A stretch of 64,000 bases of DNA from Paludibacteraceae bacterium (GCA_017551675.1 JAFZLC010000013.1:62001-126000), one strand, 5' to 3'; counted from the first letter of the stretch, positions 44,208 to 52,870 are shown. A program made the numbers and translations. The notes: a model not told the origin generated them from the sequence alone.

Positions 44208-44237
44208 AAGAAAAAAATAATATTGTAAATAATAGAT

Positions 44238-46589
44238 ATGAAACAAATCAAGACAAATGTATTGGGGCTTCCCAGAATGGGACAAAACAGAGAGTTGAAA
44301 AAAGCCCTTGAAAGTTTTTGGTCGGGCAAAATTTCCGAGTCCGATTTGAAGTCGTGTGGCAAGACTATTAAGAGTTATAATTGGAAGAGACTATCTGACG
44401 CTGGGGTTTCTCTGATTCCGTCTAATGATTTCTCTTACTACGACCATGTGTTGGACTTGTCGTTAACCTTAGGTGTTATTCCTTCAAGATATAACGGACT
44501 TAAGAATGACATCACAAACCTCTATTTTGCCATGGCTCATGGTATTCAGAAAGAGGGACAGGATGTGATTGCGATGGAGATGACCAAGTGGTTCGACACA
44601 AACTATCACTATATTGTACCTGAGTTTGCCAAGAATCAACAGTTTAGCTTGTTCTATAACAAACCTTTACAGGAGTTCAATGAGGCATTAGCGCTTGGTT
44701 ATAAGACTAAACCAGTGGTGCTTGGACCTATCTCTTATTTATTGCTTGGTAAATTTGAGCATCAACACAGTGAAGAATCAGCTTGTTCATGTGGCTGTGG
44801 TGGTTCTCACAAGCATACCAATCGAGATGAAAACTTAGATTTGTTATCCAATCTATTGCCTGCATACATTGAATTATTGCAATCGTTGGAGAAGGGTGGA
44901 GCAGAGTACGTTCAGATTGACGAGCCATATCTTGCATTGGATATTACGGAGAAAACAGCTAAGGCTTATCAAGAAGCTTATAAGAAAATAGCGGAGAGTA
45001 CAACACTTAAAACAATCATCACTACCTATTTTGAAGGATTGGGTGACAATTTGGATTTGGCTGTTTCTTTGCCTGGTTATGCGTTGCATGTAGATCTTGT
45101 CAGTGATGAGAAACAGGTAGATGCTTTGTTAAAGAAACTACCTGCGGATAAGGTGCTCTCTTTGGGATTGGTAGAGGGACGAAATATTTGGATTAACGAT
45201 TTGGAGAACTCAGCCAACATCGTGAAGAAAGCAATCAATTCTTTGGGTGCAGATCGTGTGATTTTGGGTGCTTCTTGTTCCTTCTTGCATGTACCATGTG
45301 ATTTAGCGCAGGAGACCAATGAAAATAGTTTGCCATCGGAAGTGAAATCATGGCTTGCCTTTGCATGGCAGAAAGTGAATGAACTTGAGGTGGTAGCAGA
45401 GTTGGCAAGTGCTCATCCTGATGCGAAGGCGATTGAATATTTAGAAGCAAATAAGAGTGCATTGTCAGCTAGAAAGTTCTCCTCCCTTATTCACAATCAG
45501 CATGTGAAAAAGAGATTGTCAGAATTGAAACCAGAGGATGAAAGAAGAGTATCAGAATACAGTAAACGTGCCGTTCTTCAACATAAAAGACTAACCTTAC
45601 CTCTATATCCGACCACAACCATCGGTTCTTTCCCTCAAACGAAGGAGGTTAGAGCATGGCGTTCTTTACATAAGAAGGGACAGATGTCGGATGCAGAATA
45701 CAAGTCTAATTTGCAAAAAGCTATCAAGGATTGTATCGAATGGCAAGAAGAAATCGGCCTTGATTGCTTGGTTCATGGAGAGTTTGAACGTAATGACATG
45801 GTGGAGTATTTCGGAGAGCAATTAGCAGGATTTGCCTTTACACAGAATGGTTGGGTTCAGAGCTATGGTTCCCGTTGCGTGAAACCACCCGTTATCTTTG
45901 GTGATGTGAGTCGTCCGTTCCCAATGACAGTAGAGTGGAGTAGTTATGCTCAGAGTCTGACGAAGAAGCATGTAAAAGGAATGTTGACGGGACCTGTCAC
46001 GATTTTGAAGTGGTCGTTTGTCAGAAATGACCAACCATTGTCAGAGACTTGCAAGCAGATAGCTTTGGCTATCAGAGATGAGGTGTCCGACCTCGAAAAG
46101 GCTGGTATAGCTATCATACAGATTGATGAGCCTGCCATCAGGGAGGCGTTGCCATTGCGTCATGCAAAATGGGATGAATATTTTAAATGGGCGGTTAGTA
46201 GTTTCCGTATCTCCTCTTCTTCCGTTTCTGATGCCACACAGATACACACTCACATGTGCTATTCTGAGTTCAATGATATCATTCGTGAGATTGCGGATAT
46301 GGATGCCGATGTGATTACGATAGAGTGTTCACGTTCTCAAATGGAACTTTTGGATGTCTTCCATGAGTTTGAATATCCAAATGAGATTGGACCTGGTGTG
46401 TATGATATCCACTCTGCACGTGTGCCATCTGTTGAGGAGATTGTGAATCTGATGGAGAAGGCTAAGAAGTTGATACCGGCAGAACGTCTTTGGGTCAACC
46501 CGGATTGTGGATTAAAGACAAGAGGATGGGAAGAAACACGTCTCTCTTTGATTAACATGGTGAAGGCTGCTGTGTTGTTAAGAAAATAG
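44238..46589 (+). CDS. metE: Cobalamin-independent methionine synthase
   Basis: A 783-residue zinc enzyme that methylates homocysteine with 5-methyltetrahydropteroyl-polyglutamate. Two barrel domains; the C-terminal one has the zinc ligands in HTHMCYSEFND (His and Cys), ITIECSRSQME (Glu) and VNPDCGLKTRGW (Cys). The N-terminal domain opens LGLPRMGQNRELKKALESFW. Odd feature: residues 174-196 form a Cys/His-rich insertion with three cysteines at 183, 185 and 187 and histidines at 175, 177, 191 and 193, where typical MetE has a short plain loop after the LLLGK strand. It could bind metal. The enzyme frees methionine synthesis from B12. Confidence 0.94.
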   Translation: MKQIKTNVLGLPRMGQNRELKKALESFWSGKISESDLKSCGKTIKSYNWKRLSDAGVSLIPSNDFSYYDHVLDLSLTLGVIPSRYNGLKNDITNLYFAMAHGIQKEGQDVIAMEMTKWFDTNYHYIVPEFAKNQQFSLFYNKPLQEFNEALALGYKTKPVVLGPISYLLLGKFEHQHSEESACSCGCGGSHKHTNRDENLDLLSNLLPAYIELLQSLEKGGAEYVQIDEPYLALDITEKTAKAYQEAYKKIAESTTLKTIITTYFEGLGDNLDLAVSLPGYALHVDLVSDEKQVDALLKKLPADKVLSLGLVEGRNIWINDLENSANIVKKAINSLGADRVILGASCSFLHVPCDLAQETNENSLPSEVKSWLAFAWQKVNELEVVAELASAHPDAKAIEYLEANKSALSARKFSSLIHNQHVKKRLSELKPEDERRVSEYSKRAVLQHKRLTLPLYPTTTIGSFPQTKEVRAWRSLHKKGQMSDAEYKSNLQKAIKDCIEWQEEIGLDCLVHGEFERNDMVEYFGEQLAGFAFTQNGWVQSYGSRCVKPPVIFGDVSRPFPMTVEWSSYAQSLTKKHVKGMLTGPVTILKWSFVRNDQPLSETCKQIALAIRDEVSDLEKAGIAIIQIDEPAIREALPLRHAKWDEYFKWAVSSFRISSSSVSDATQIHTHMCYSEFNDIIREIADMDADVITIECSRSQMELLDVFHEFEYPNEIGPGVYDIHSARVPSVEEIVNLMEKAKKLIPAERLWVNPDCGLKTRGWEETRLSLINMVKAAVLLRK

Positions 46590-46597
46590 ATAAAAAA

Positions 46598-46621
46598 CCG
46601 CGAGACAGAAATGTCTCGCGG
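46598..46621. terminator. Strong hairpin after metE
   Basis: CCGCGAGACA and TGTCTCGCGG form 10 perfect pairs closed by a GAAA tetraloop. On the plus strand no T run follows; on the minus strand TTTTTT does. It may still stop metE transcription, but as drawn it is a minus-strand terminator with no minus-strand gene upstream of it. Confidence 0.5.
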
Positions 46622-46776
46622 GAAAATGAAAAAGAGATAGATATATTCGGAATAAATTACTACCTTTGTGAAAAAGGTGTACAAAAAATGAACAATACAG
46701 AGTATGTGGGTAATCGAGCACATATTACAAGATGAAATGTTTTTTGTACTAATATTAATTCCGAATATTTCTATAT

Positions 46777-47694
46777 ATGAATACAAAATCAAAATATTCT
46801 CTACGTTTCTGTGCAATTATTGGATTTCTCGTTTTAATGGAAATTCTTTTTTGCGCATTCGTTATATTCGGTGAGAAGCAACATCTTTTGTTTTTAATAC
46901 TGATTGTGCCGTTTTTTCTAGTTGCTAAATGGATATTGAAATTCTATAAAGTATTTCCTTCTGTTACGATAACTAATGATGAAATTGTACTTGACTATTT
47001 GATGGGGAGCAAACGTATCTCAATCGATGATGTTTGCGAATTTCAGTTGACAGATAGTTTCCCTATATCCAAATGGGTTAATCCGCAGGAAACGAATGGA
47101 TTTTCTATAAGTACAAAGGAAGAAGAACAATATATATTCTATGAAAAATATTACAAGAATCCACATGAGCTAAGAGCTATATTTGCACAAATTACAAACA
47201 TGAACTTTGAGCCTAGAAATTCTGCGATTGATAATCCTTTGACTTCATTTTCAGGTCCGATATCGTTTAAGTTCGAAATAATAAACATTGCTATAGGTTT
47301 GATATTGTTTTTTGTGTCGTTGCTGTTCGATTTGCCATATGGAACAGGAGTATTATTCGTTATTTCTATTGTCTGTATATGTGTTGGTTGTTCTATGATA
47401 TTTGATAACATACGTGATTTCTTAACAATAGAGGTGGAAGGTGAGGAAATCCGTTTCAAACGCTTGTTGTCCGGTAAGGTGATTACAGCAAACCTTAATG
47501 ATATCCTTACCTGCAATCTCTCTTTTTTGAGTATTTACAATGGATACACTGGCATTGCTTTTAGTTATATTACACCCGATTATAGACGGAATGTTATAAA
47601 AGGATCAAATCTGAAAGCTGAAGTGTGGAATGAACTTGTAGAGATACTAGAAAAAAATGGTGTGCCAGTCACTGGTGTTACTATTGATAGTTGA
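46777..47694 (+). CDS. Membrane protein with two PH-like domains (copy 1)
   Basis: Not assigned to a named family. The 305-residue protein has two pairs of membrane helices (about 10-50 and 165-205), each followed by a small beta domain of bacterial-PH type. The first is FPSVTITNDEIVLDYLMGSKRI with DVCEFQLTDSFPISKW; the second is FLTIEVEGEEIRFKRLLSGKV with a final helix WNELVEILEKNG. A close paralogue is at 49101-49991. The lipoprotein gene follows after 22 bases. The module looks like an envelope system of unknown role. Confidence 0.65.
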   Translation: MNTKSKYSLRFCAIIGFLVLMEILFCAFVIFGEKQHLLFLILIVPFFLVAKWILKFYKVFPSVTITNDEIVLDYLMGSKRISIDDVCEFQLTDSFPISKWVNPQETNGFSISTKEEEQYIFYEKYYKNPHELRAIFAQITNMNFEPRNSAIDNPLTSFSGPISFKFEIINIAIGLILFFVSLLFDLPYGTGVLFVISIVCICVGCSMIFDNIRDFLTIEVEGEEIRFKRLLSGKVITANLNDILTCNLSFLSIYNGYTGIAFSYITPDYRRNVIKGSNLKAEVWNELVEILEKNGVPVTGVTIDS

Positions 47695-47716
47695 TAAAAC
47701 AAAAATATATATAGAT

Positions 47717-48952
47717 ATGCATAAACCATTCATTCATTACAAGCATTGTTGCTTTTCTCTTCGAGTATTACTTATACTCCCGTTTTTATTTATGATGAGT
47801 AGTTGTAGTCATACAAGTGAAAAAAGAATAATGACTACGAATGATACTATAGGTTATAACTGTATTGCCTATTGGGTGCATGGCTATATGAAGCATATAG
47901 GAGAAATACCGACGAAAGAAGAATTTCTAGAGTATAATGATGTAGGGGATGCTGTGGAGTCTTATTTGGGTATTAAGGGAGAACATTTAGAAAAAATTCT
48001 TTCGGATACGCTATATCAAGAGCTTGATTATACAGAAATATTTCAGTGTACTTCTGCTTCGTCTTTTGAGTTTGCTACGCCACAAGGCATCTTTATTGCA
48101 TCTAATTACTTGTTGACGCATCCAACTATACAATTTATCAATCAGGACTCTTGTTTGCTTGTTGTGGATAGTACAGTGTATGAACATGATGGTTCGATAG
48201 CGAAAATGTCTCTCTCTATGCCGGAAGTTATGATTAAGGATTCTGCTTACTACTACAAGGGCGTAAAACTTTCGTCTATAAAAGAATATGATAATAAAGC
48301 ATTCTTTGAAATTGATGCACCCAATAGACCTATTCTCATAGATTATAATTCACCAGTGGAACTGATAGACACTTTGTGTACATATTTTTTTGGTATATAT
48401 AAGGTAAGAACTAAACCTATAGGACGTGGCGATAAGTATATCTGTCTGTATCATTCGGCTCCTCATGTACGTGAGGCTGATTCTGTTTCGAACTTGCCAG
48501 TTTATGTATTAACAGATTCTTTAAAACAGATAATAGGATATATTGACGAATATGAATTAGATGAGGAACCTCCTTTTGATATGCAACCTACGTCTCCTTT
48601 TGAACAAAATGATGAAGTAATGAAACAAGTTGATGATGAAGCTCTATTAAAAAAGTTTGTTTATGATGTTCAACGTGCACAATCGGTAATTTATCGAAGC
48701 AATGATACTATCTATTTGAATGGGAAACCAGTAAATGATAGTTGTAGTGTGAATGAGAAATCAATCCTTATTGATTTGACGCACGATAATACATATAGGG
48801 ATGTATGTGAAATTGCTCGATTCCTTATAAAGAAGACATCATCAAAAGACTTTAAACGTTCTAGATATTATTTCAAATCTGATGACAAGATATATAAGTA
48901 CCTTATAAATAAACATCCGGAATGGAAAGTAAAAGTTACTTCTGATGATTGA
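47717..48952 (+). CDS. Lipoprotein of unknown function
   Basis: A 411-residue lipoprotein from the ATG at 47717. This start gives the signal peptide and lipobox (FLFMMSSC); the TTG/GTG frame extension upstream overlaps the previous gene. No domain is recognised after the cysteine. The protein is mostly beta with many Asp, Tyr and Ser and ends in a basic helix (KYLINKHPEWKVKV). Its 5' end is repeated in broken form at 48979-49100, which shows that the gene pair was duplicated. Confidence 0.65.
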   Translation: MHKPFIHYKHCCFSLRVLLILPFLFMMSSCSHTSEKRIMTTNDTIGYNCIAYWVHGYMKHIGEIPTKEEFLEYNDVGDAVESYLGIKGEHLEKILSDTLYQELDYTEIFQCTSASSFEFATPQGIFIASNYLLTHPTIQFINQDSCLLVVDSTVYEHDGSIAKMSLSMPEVMIKDSAYYYKGVKLSSIKEYDNKAFFEIDAPNRPILIDYNSPVELIDTLCTYFFGIYKVRTKPIGRGDKYICLYHSAPHVREADSVSNLPVYVLTDSLKQIIGYIDEYELDEEPPFDMQPTSPFEQNDEVMKQVDDEALLKKFVYDVQRAQSVIYRSNDTIYLNGKPVNDSCSVNEKSILIDLTHDNTYRDVCEIARFLIKKTSSKDFKRSRYYFKSDDKIYKYLINKHPEWKVKVTSDD

Positions 48953-48978
48953 TAAAATAACAAAAATGTATCATAGAT

Positions 48979-49100
48979 ATGCATAACCCATTCACCCATG
49001 CCAAGCATTGTATCTTTTCTCTTCGAGTATTATTTATACTCCCTTCTTATTTGTGATGAGGAGTTGTAGTCATACAAGTGTAAAAAGAATACTGAATAAC
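48979..49100 (+). pseudogene. Broken 5' end of a second lipoprotein copy
   Basis: Reading from the ATG at 48979 gives MHNPFTHAKHCIFSLRVLFI, nearly the same as the start of the intact lipoprotein, then a frameshift and stop. After the shift the lipobox (MRSCSHTSVKR) is readable in another frame, and the copy then passes straight into the second membrane-protein gene. The rest of the lipoprotein has been deleted. Confidence 0.75.
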
Positions 49101-49991
49101 ATGAATACAAAATCAAAATATACTCTACGTTTCTGTGCAATTATTGGAATGATCCTTTTCTTGGAAATTCTTTTATGCGTACTTCTTTTATTCTTGTTGA
49201 GTAATAATCATTATCAGTTGTCTTTAATGCTGATTGTGTCGATTTTTCTAGTTGGTTGGTGGATGCAGAAATACTTTAAAGTAGTTCCACCTGTTACGAT
49301 AACTAACACAGAGATTATCATCGGCTATTGGGTGTGGTCTAAACGTATCTCAATCGATGATGTTTGCGAATTTCAATTGACAGATAGTTTCCCTATATCA
49401 AAATGGATTTCGGGAGATCGTGTGACGAATGGTTTTTCAATAAGGACAAAGGCGGATGAGGAATATGTATTCTATGAAAGATTTTACAAAAATCCACATG
49501 AATTAAGAGCTAGATTTGCACAGATTACAAACATGAACTTTGTACCTAGAGATTCTGCGATCGATAATCCTTTTACTTCGCTTACTTCTCCTTTGTCATT
49601 TAAAATCGAGATAATATTATTCTGGGTGTCCATTGTTCTAGCCATACTCTTTTTTTTCTTAGCTAAATCACCTGGATATGAATACTTGTTTTTTCTCTCT
49701 TTTCTTTTTATTTTATTTGCTTTTGTTATTGTTGGTTCGATATATGAAGACAAACGAAACTTCATAACAATTGTTGAAGTGGAAGGTAAAGAGATTCGTT
49801 TCAAATACAATTTTCCATCCAGTAGAGTAATAACAGTAAACATTAATGATATCATCACCTGCAATTTCATTGTCTTGAATGATTTAGAAATTGGTTTTGT
49901 TTATATTACACCTGATTTTAGACGAGTTGTTATAAAAGGATCAAATCCTGTGTGGACTGAGCTTATAGTGATACTAGATGCCAGTCACTGA
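49101..49991 (+). CDS. Membrane protein with two PH-like domains (copy 2)
   Basis: A 296-residue paralogue of the protein at 46777-47694, with the same start (MNTKSKYTLRFCAIIG) and the shared SKRISIDDVCEFQLTDSF, FYKNPHELRARFAQITNMNF and SSRVITVNINDIITCN blocks. Four membrane helices, with two PH-like domains placed as in copy 1. An upstream in-frame extension to 49008 is not the start, because it is made of the broken lipoprotein remnant. The copies have diverged more in the second membrane pair than in the first PH-like domain. Confidence 0.65.
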   Translation: MNTKSKYTLRFCAIIGMILFLEILLCVLLLFLLSNNHYQLSLMLIVSIFLVGWWMQKYFKVVPPVTITNTEIIIGYWVWSKRISIDDVCEFQLTDSFPISKWISGDRVTNGFSIRTKADEEYVFYERFYKNPHELRARFAQITNMNFVPRDSAIDNPFTSLTSPLSFKIEIILFWVSIVLAILFFFLAKSPGYEYLFFLSFLFILFAFVIVGSIYEDKRNFITIVEVEGKEIRFKYNFPSSRVITVNINDIITCNFIVLNDLEIGFVYITPDFRRVVIKGSNPVWTELIVILDASH

Positions 49992-50049
49992 TGTTCCTTG
50001 GATGATGGTATTAAATATTTTAAATAATTGAATTTGTCTGTCGGTTACC

Positions 50050-50077
50050 GTAGAGACGCACGGCCGTGCGTCTCTAC
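50050..50077. repeat. Perfect 28-bp REP-like palindrome with GTAG head
   Basis: GTAGAGACGCACGG followed directly by its reverse complement. Lies between the convergent membrane-protein and vor genes, six bases from the vor terminator. Sequences of this GTAG type are repeated in many bacterial genomes. Confidence 0.75.
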
Positions 50078-50083
50078 ACAAAA

Positions 50084-50118
50084 AAATGACGTACGTCGTA
50101 GATCGACATACGTCATTT
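50084..50118 (-). terminator. Terminator of the vor operon
   Basis: AAATGACGTACGTCG with a 5-base loop and CGACATACGTCATTT, one mismatch in 15 pairs. On the minus strand it is followed by TTTT, so it ends the operon at 50137-52797. Confidence 0.8.
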
Positions 50119-50136
50119 ATAGGAGGTATGATAACC

Positions 50137-50673
50137 TTACTTAATAATCTCCATTCCTTTTTTCAAGGCAGCCTCATTCATTGGGATGAGGTGGTGGTGA
50201 CGTTCAGGAAGGGTTTTCTTCAAACCTTTCAATACATTTTCCAACTCTACGATAGGTCTGATTTTCAAGAATCCACCTAATAGAATCATGTTGAAGGATT
50301 TAGCTGCATTCATTTCGATGCAGGCATCCATTGCATTGATTTTGTGGATGTTGATATCTGTTCTGGTTGGTTCTGTAGTGATTCCGTATGGATCGTAGAT
50401 CAATGTTCCACCAGGCTTAACAGACTTTTCAAACTTGTCCAATGATTGTTGGTTCAAGATGATAGCCGTGTCGTAAGAGTTTAAGATAGGGGAACTGATT
50501 TTCTCGTCACTTAAGATAACGGTTACGTTGGCAGTACCACCACGTTGTTCAGGACCGTATGCAGGCATCCAAGTAACTTCCTTGCCTTGCATCAAACCAG
50601 AGTAAGCAAGAATCTTACCCATAGAGAGAACTCCTTGTCCTCCGAATCCAGCTATGATGATTTCTTCTTTCAT
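50137..50673 (-). CDS. 2-oxoacid:ferredoxin oxidoreductase, gamma subunit
   Basis: A 178-residue gamma subunit. The N-terminal nucleotide/CoA-binding motif is IIAGFGGQGVLSMGKIL, followed by PAYGPEQRGGTANVTV near 38-53 and a C-terminal helix pair. It is the last gene of a four-gene operon (ferredoxin, alpha, beta, gamma) with gaps of 6 to 22 bases. The complex oxidatively decarboxylates a 2-oxoacid to its acyl-CoA and reduces ferredoxin. Confidence 0.9.
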   Translation of the reverse strand: MKEEIIIAGFGGQGVLSMGKILAYSGLMQGKEVTWMPAYGPEQRGGTANVTVILSDEKISSPILNSYDTAIILNQQSLDKFEKSVKPGGTLIYDPYGITTEPTRTDINIHKINAMDACIEMNAAKSFNMILLGGFLKIRPIVELENVLKGLKKTLPERHHHLIPMNEAALKKGMEIIK

Positions 50674-50684
50674 ATCTTCTGATT

Positions 50685-51461
50685 TTATTTGTTAGCGTCT
50701 TTGTCAATTAAATCTCCGAGTGGATATTCAGGGAACATGTTTTCCTCCATCCATTTATTGGCTTTCTCTGGTGATAGTTTCCAACCAGATGAGCATGTAG
50801 AGACTACCTCTACGACGCTTGCACCACCTTTACCGTCCATGCAGTTTTCGAATGCTTTGCGTATTGCTTTCTTAGCTTTACGAACAGCAGCTGCTGTTTG
50901 CACACTCTGACGAGTCACATAGCGGATTCCATCCAAATCTTTCAATTGGTTGGTGATTTTCAGTGGGTAACCATTCAGTTTATAGTCACGACCGTAAGGA
51001 CAAGTGGCTGTTTTCATACCTTCAATGGTAGTTGGTGCCATCTGACCTCCTGTCATACCGTAGATACCGTTGTTGATGAAGATGATAGCGATGCTCTCAC
51101 CTCTGTTGCAAGCGTGGATGGTCTCTGCTGTACCAATGGCAGCTAAGTCACCATCACCTTGATAAGTGAAGACGAGTTTGTTAGGACGAAGACGTTTGAT
51201 AGCTGTAGCCAAAGCTGGCGCACGACCGTGAGCTGCCTCTTCCCAATCGATGTCGATGTAGTTGTAGGCAAATACTGCACAACCTACAGGAGTTACACCG
51301 ATGGTGTCTTCTACTAAGCCCATCTCTTCAATTACTTCTGCAACTAATTTATGAACGACACCGTGACTGCATCCTGGGCAGTAGTGCATTGGATTGTCAT
51401 TCATGATATCTGGTTTCTTGTATACCAGATTCTCGGGTTTTATTATATCTTCTAATGCCAT
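50685..51461 (-). CDS. 2-oxoacid:ferredoxin oxidoreductase, beta (ThDP) subunit
   Basis: A 258-residue thiamine-diphosphate subunit. The cofactor motif runs GDGDLAAIGTAETIHACNRG near 94 to NNGIYGMTGGQMAPT near 123-137. Cysteines in YCPGCSHG near 28-35 are typical of beta subunits that carry a [4Fe-4S] cluster. The start overlaps nothing; 22 bases separate it from the alpha gene. Substrate may be 2-oxoglutarate or branched-chain 2-oxoacids. Confidence 0.9.
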   Translation of the reverse strand: MALEDIIKPENLVYKKPDIMNDNPMHYCPGCSHGVVHKLVAEVIEEMGLVEDTIGVTPVGCAVFAYNYIDIDWEEAAHGRAPALATAIKRLRPNKLVFTYQGDGDLAAIGTAETIHACNRGESIAIIFINNGIYGMTGGQMAPTTIEGMKTATCPYGRDYKLNGYPLKITNQLKDLDGIRYVTRQSVQTAAAVRKAKKAIRKAFENCMDGKGGASVVEVVSTCSSGWKLSPEKANKWMEENMFPEYPLGDLIDKDANK

Positions 51462-51483
51462 TTTCTTTTCCGATTAAGTGAAA

Positions 51484-52563
51484 TTACATTAATTTGGTCT
51501 TCACTGCATTGACAATCTCGTCTGGTGTGAATACGATACCTCCCAAACGTCCGTAATGCTCTACTGGAACTTTTCCGTTGACAGCCAAACGTACATCTTC
51601 AACCATCTGACCTGCGTTCAACTCAACAGATAACATGGCTTTTACTTTGTTAGCATAGCCTGCAATCGCTTTCGTTGGGAATGGCCATAGTGTGATTGGA
51701 CGAAGTAGTCCTAACTTGATTCCTTCTGCGCGTGCTATCTCACATGCTTTCTGACAGATACGTGCGGAACATCCGAATGCTACCAATAGATACTCTGCAT
51801 CGTCGCATAAAATCTCTTCGTAACGTACCTCGTTCTCTTCGATCTGTTTGTATTTGGCTTGGAAACGAAGGTTGTTTTGCTCCATTACCTCTGGCTTCAA
51901 CTCCAATGAGGTGATGATGTTGTTCTTACGAGACATCTTTCTTCCGGTAGCAGCCCAAGGACATTGCTTTTCAACCTCCTCGTCGGTACGTCTTGGTTTG
52001 AAATCAGGAAGAACCACCTTCTCCATCATCTGTCCGATAACTCCATCTGCCAAAATGATAGCTGGATTTCTATATTTGAATGCTAAGTCGAAAGCAAGAC
52101 CTACAAAGTCTGCCATCTCTTGCACAGAAGCTGGCGCTAATGCAATTAGTCGATAATCACCATGTCCTCCACCTTTCGTGGTTTGGAAATAATCAGACTG
52201 ACTTGGCTGAATTGTTCCTAATCCAGGACCTCCACGCATTACGTTGACAATCAAGGCTGGCAACTCAGCTCCTGCCAAATAAGAGATACCCTCTTGCATC
52301 AAGGATACACCCGGACTTGAAGAGGATGTCATTACTTTTTTACCTGTGGCAGCTCCACCATACACCATGTTGATGGATGAAACTTCACTTTCTGCTTGCA
52401 ATACTACCATTCCTGTTGTCTTCCAAGGCTCTACTTCCATTAAGGTCTCCATCACCTCAGACTGCGGAGTGATAGGGTAACCAAAATAACCATCGCACCC
52501 ACAACGAATAGCTGCATGGGCGATCGCTTCGTTACCTTTCATTAACTTTACTTCTTCGCTCAT
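51484..52563 (-). CDS. vorB: 2-oxoacid:ferredoxin oxidoreductase, alpha subunit (VorB type)
   Basis: A 359-residue alpha subunit. Seen: KGNEAIAHAAIRCGCDGYFGYPITPQ at the N-terminus, SSSPGVSLMQEGISYLAGAELP near 81-102, and MRGGPGLGTIQPSQSDYF near 109-126. Closest in form to the 3-methyl-2-oxobutanoate (ketoisovalerate) subunit VorB that Bacteroidales carry, although KorA-type 2-oxoglutarate enzymes look alike. In an anaerobe it feeds electrons from amino-acid breakdown into ferredoxin. Confidence 0.85.
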   Translation of the reverse strand: MSEEVKLMKGNEAIAHAAIRCGCDGYFGYPITPQSEVMETLMEVEPWKTTGMVVLQAESEVSSINMVYGGAATGKKVMTSSSSPGVSLMQEGISYLAGAELPALIVNVMRGGPGLGTIQPSQSDYFQTTKGGGHGDYRLIALAPASVQEMADFVGLAFDLAFKYRNPAIILADGVIGQMMEKVVLPDFKPRRTDEEVEKQCPWAATGRKMSRKNNIITSLELKPEVMEQNNLRFQAKYKQIEENEVRYEEILCDDAEYLLVAFGCSARICQKACEIARAEGIKLGLLRPITLWPFPTKAIAGYANKVKAMLSVELNAGQMVEDVRLAVNGKVPVEHYGRLGGIVFTPDEIVNAVKTKLM

Positions 52564-52569
52564 CTTATC

Positions 52570-52797
52570 TTAATCTATTTTCGTTTTATACACTGAAATA
52601 CATCCGTCAGGACATACAATACCACAACTTGCGCAACCTACGCACGCATCTTCATTTGCCATGATGGCGTAATTGTAACCTTTCGCATTTACTTGCTTGG
52701 ACATTGCCAATACATTTGCGGGACATGCAACGACACATAACTGACAGCCCTTGCACCTATCCTTGTTAACAACAACAGCACCTTTGATTTTAGCCAT
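52570..52797 (-). CDS. Ferredoxin-type delta subunit (2x[4Fe-4S])
   Basis: A 75-residue protein with two CxxCxxCxxxCP motifs: CKGCQLCVVACP at 16-27 and CVGCASCGIVCP at 52-63. It passes electrons from the alpha/beta subunits to free ferredoxin. First gene of the operon. Confidence 0.92.
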   Translation of the reverse strand: MAKIKGAVVVNKDRCKGCQLCVVACPANVLAMSKQVNAKGYNYAIMANEDACVGCASCGIVCPDGCISVYKTKID

Positions 52798-52831
52798 ATT
52801 ACTATTTTTAAATATCGATATAAATTATCTG

Positions 52832-52839
52832 CAAAGTTA
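52832..52839 (-). promoter_or_regulatory. -7 box of the vor operon
   Basis: Minus strand TAACTTTG fits TAnnTTTG, 35 bases before the ferredoxin gene. The dispersed-motif copy at 52856 covers the place where the -33 contact would be. Confidence 0.6.
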
Positions 52840-52855
52840 TAATTTTTTTCCTAAT

Positions 52856-52870
52856 GGTGAGTTCTATAAG
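52856..52870 (+). repeat. Half copy of the GGTGAGTTCTATAAA motif at the vor promoter
   Basis: GGTGAGTTCTATAAG matches 14 of 15 bases of the motif as seen in copy C. No second arm is found. Confidence 0.6.

Noticed and set aside
44013-44237. SAM or cobalamin riboswitch before metE
   Set aside because: The promoter lies only about 30 bases before the start codon, and no riboswitch-like core was seen in the gap.
49008-49100. 93-base N-terminal extension of the second PH-like membrane protein
   Set aside because: This stretch is the frameshifted remnant of a lipoprotein gene, and the paralogue starts at the equivalent of 49101.
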